14,967 nucleotides of DNA from Clostridia bacterium. GTDB taxonomy: Bacteria > Bacillota > Clostridia > Christensenellales > Borkfalkiaceae. Below are positions 13,547-14,967 of this stretch, in pieces. The stretch's first letter is position 1. The number at the start of each line of letters is the position of its first letter. The stretch spans positions 1-14,967 of the forward strand of contig JAFVSF010000236.1 in assembly GCA_017503885.1 (NCBI GenBank), written 5' to 3'. A program made the translations under genes and the position numbers. The notes below the pieces were generated by a model. The model ran no database searches. It worked only from the letters and a program-made list of their open reading frames with translations, and was not told the DNA's origin.

Positions 13547-14944
13547 TTAAGAATTCCTCTCAAGTCTATGAATGAACTCCTTACAACTCTTCATTTTGTC
13601 TAAACCGAAAAGTTCATCGAGATAGTTGCAAAATTCGCTCGCTTCGTTACGTACGTATACTGGGTTTTGCGTTTCTAACTTCCTCATTACTTTTTTAGAT
13701 AAAATGTCGTCTAACGCTTCGAGTTCGTCCCCTCCACAACTTACGTATACTGGTATGTACGTCATTATTTGTTTCATTATTCTGTTACCAAACGTAACGT
13801 GGAATTTCTCTATCATCTTTGCATCAAGTTCGGCAAGTCTGTTTAAGTTTCTCTTGCTTATCTCGTATTCTTGTTGTGCCTCTTCTACAAGTTTTGCAAA
13901 CTGTTCTGCCGATACGTGCATCTTTTGTGTTCTAGGGGCTGAAAACCTCTCACACTTTTGGTCAAGATTCATTACCATTGCTCTATCGTATACTTTATCT
14001 GATATCGCAAACGTCGAGTCGTCGTTGTTTGCCGTGCCGATAAACCACATATTTGGTGGCAATTTTATCTTGCCGTTTACTAGTTGCACTGGGTCTGTAT
14101 CCCAACTGTCCGATACTACTGACAAATACTTCTCATCTTCTTTTGGAAGTTCTAGAAGTGATAAAAACTCTGCAAAATAATACTCTACTCTCGCTATGTT
14201 CATTTCATCCATTACGGTTACGTAGATATCTTCACTATAATTTGCCTCGTACATCTTTTCAAGAAGTTGAGTTTCATTAAACCTCTTTGTGAACTCGTTA
14301 TAGTAGCCGAGTAGGTCTGTTCTTTCTTTCCACATTGGTTGTACGGATATTACCGTTGACGGATTGTCTAAAAACTCACCAAATGCGTGGGCAAGCGACG
14401 TCTTACCTGTTCCTGACATACCTTGAAGTATCATTATTTTTGATACTGCTGCACCTGCGACAAATCTTCGTATATCTTCTTCGCTATAGTAAAGTTTTAA
14501 ATGTCTTGCTGCGTAGTTTCTAAAGTTTTCGCACATATTTTGCAAGGTTACGTGCTTATCGTAACTCGCCCTTTTAAAACTCTTTCTGTTTTCATCAAGT
14601 TTTATCAGCGTACTAAATCTGCCGATTGGCCTTCCGTCTGCGTTTAACGGCTCTTTCTTTTGTTTTTGGTCAGTTTCCTCGTTGGCAATTTTGTCAAGTT
14701 CTGGAATATTAGCAGTTTCAACTATTATATTTTTTCCACCAACAAGTGATACTATTGCTATCGTTAGAATTGCTACAGGTACTAGTATTAAAAGCGACAG
14801 TAAAAGATAGAGAATTTCTTTTTTAATAGTCGCTATGCCACCCCCGTTTCCAACGCTTAAAGCAATCGCTAAAAGTAGACTCGCAACGACTACGATTATT
14901 AATAAAACTATATAAAGTTTTTTGATTTTTTTATTTTTCTTCAT
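13547..14944 (-). CDS. Membrane-tethered AAA+ ATPase, McrB/MoxR-like
   Basis: A 465-residue protein with a lysine-rich N-terminus and two hydrophobic segments (about 10-31 and 43-68) forming a membrane hairpin, which leaves the rest in the cytoplasm. The AAA+ module has Walker A GMSGTGKT (175-182), Walker B VTVMDEMN (242-249), a sensor 1 segment GTANNDDS (303-310) and a candidate arginine finger R321 in KVYDRAMVM. WKERTDLLGYYNEF before Walker B and the segment RVEYYFAEFLSLLE after it resemble McrB-type and AAA_5 ATPases. MoxR-like ATPases usually act as chaperones that assemble or activate partner proteins, often beside transglutaminase and DUF58 genes. The McrB resemblance is to the ATPase only; there is no McrC or nuclease here, so restriction is unlikely. 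It precedes the transglutaminase-like gene by 11 bases. The SD is mediocre (AAGG, nine bases before ATG), perhaps because it is translated by coupling to the gene upstream. Confidence 0.88.
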   Translation of the reverse strand: MKKNKKIKKLYIVLLIIVVVASLLLAIALSVGNGGGIATIKKEILYLLLSLLILVPVAILTIAIVSLVGGKNIIVETANIPELDKIANEETDQKQKKEPLNADGRPIGRFSTLIKLDENRKSFKRASYDKHVTLQNMCENFRNYAARHLKLYYSEEDIRRFVAGAAVSKIMILQGMSGTGKTSLAHAFGEFLDNPSTVISVQPMWKERTDLLGYYNEFTKRFNETQLLEKMYEANYSEDIYVTVMDEMNIARVEYYFAEFLSLLELPKEDEKYLSVVSDSWDTDPVQLVNGKIKLPPNMWFIGTANNDDSTFAISDKVYDRAMVMNLDQKCERFSAPRTQKMHVSAEQFAKLVEEAQQEYEISKRNLNRLAELDAKMIEKFHVTFGNRIMKQIMTYIPVYVSCGGDELEALDDILSKKVMRKLETQNPVYVRNEASEFCNYLDELFGLDKMKSCKEFIHRLERNS

Positions 14945-14966
14945 TACCGTCTACCTTAGTTTCTTG
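14931..14966 (-). CDS. Possible 3' end of the preceding gene (partial)
   Basis: One minus-strand frame is open from the window edge and reads QETKVDGNEEK before a TAA at 14933-14931, overlapping the first codons of the ATPase gene by 14 bases. A hydrophilic tail and a short overlap are typical of operon neighbours. The other two frames stop earlier (TAG and TAA near 14954 and 14956) and cannot be excluded as ends. Only 11 residues are visible, so nothing can be said of function. Confidence 0.3.
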   Translation of the reverse strand, partial: QETKVDGNEEK

Positions 14967-14967
14967 A

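Noticed and set aside
13547..14944. Reading the ATPase as McrB of a McrBC restriction system
   Set aside because: No McrC-like gene or DNA-recognition domain is present, the protein has membrane segments, and the downstream genes encode exported repeat proteins.

Overview
The window reads as a low-GC Firmicutes chromosome, most likely an uncultured gut-type Clostridium relative. The evidence is a mini-RNase III (MrnC), a YlmC/YmxH-type PRC-barrel protein (a family tied to Firmicutes), the dnaX-ybaB-recR block, strong Shine-Dalgarno (SD) sites and AT-rich intergenic DNA. The species cannot be named from this sequence. Every convincing gene lies on the minus strand, so transcription runs from right to left.

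Right half (about 14967 down to 4868): one surface-protein operon. It starts with a membrane-tethered McrB/MoxR-like AAA+ ATPase. Next comes an 867-residue membrane-anchored transglutaminase-like protein carrying six copies of a YDG/MBG-type beta-rich repeat. The last gene encodes a 1978-residue exported protein that, after its signal sequence, consists entirely of 22 such repeats. A strong intrinsic terminator ends the unit. The promoter and any earlier genes lie beyond the right edge. Sharing one repeat family between an enzyme and a giant fibre-like protein suggests they act together outside the membrane, possibly with the ATPase helping assembly from the cytoplasm. This is inference.

Middle (4860 to 4552): a monocistronic YlmC/YmxH-like gene. 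Its SD is built into the 3' arm of the preceding terminator hairpin. It ends in its own terminator.

Left half (4501 to 466): a housekeeping operon with a near-consensus promoter (TTGAAA-17-TATAAT) driving mrnC, rlmB, dnaX, ybaB and recR. mrnC starts with UUG and rlmB overlaps its end. dnaX contains an in-frame A AAA AAG heptamer followed two codons later by a -1 frame UGA, the arrangement used by Escherichia coli dnaX to make the short gamma subunit from the tau gene. A GC-rich hairpin follows recR.

Far left (416 to 1): a tRNA-Ser(GCU) gene with its own promoter (TTGACC-17-TATTAT) and terminator, then about 170 bases without a recognisable gene, containing two hairpins that may end genes converging from the left.
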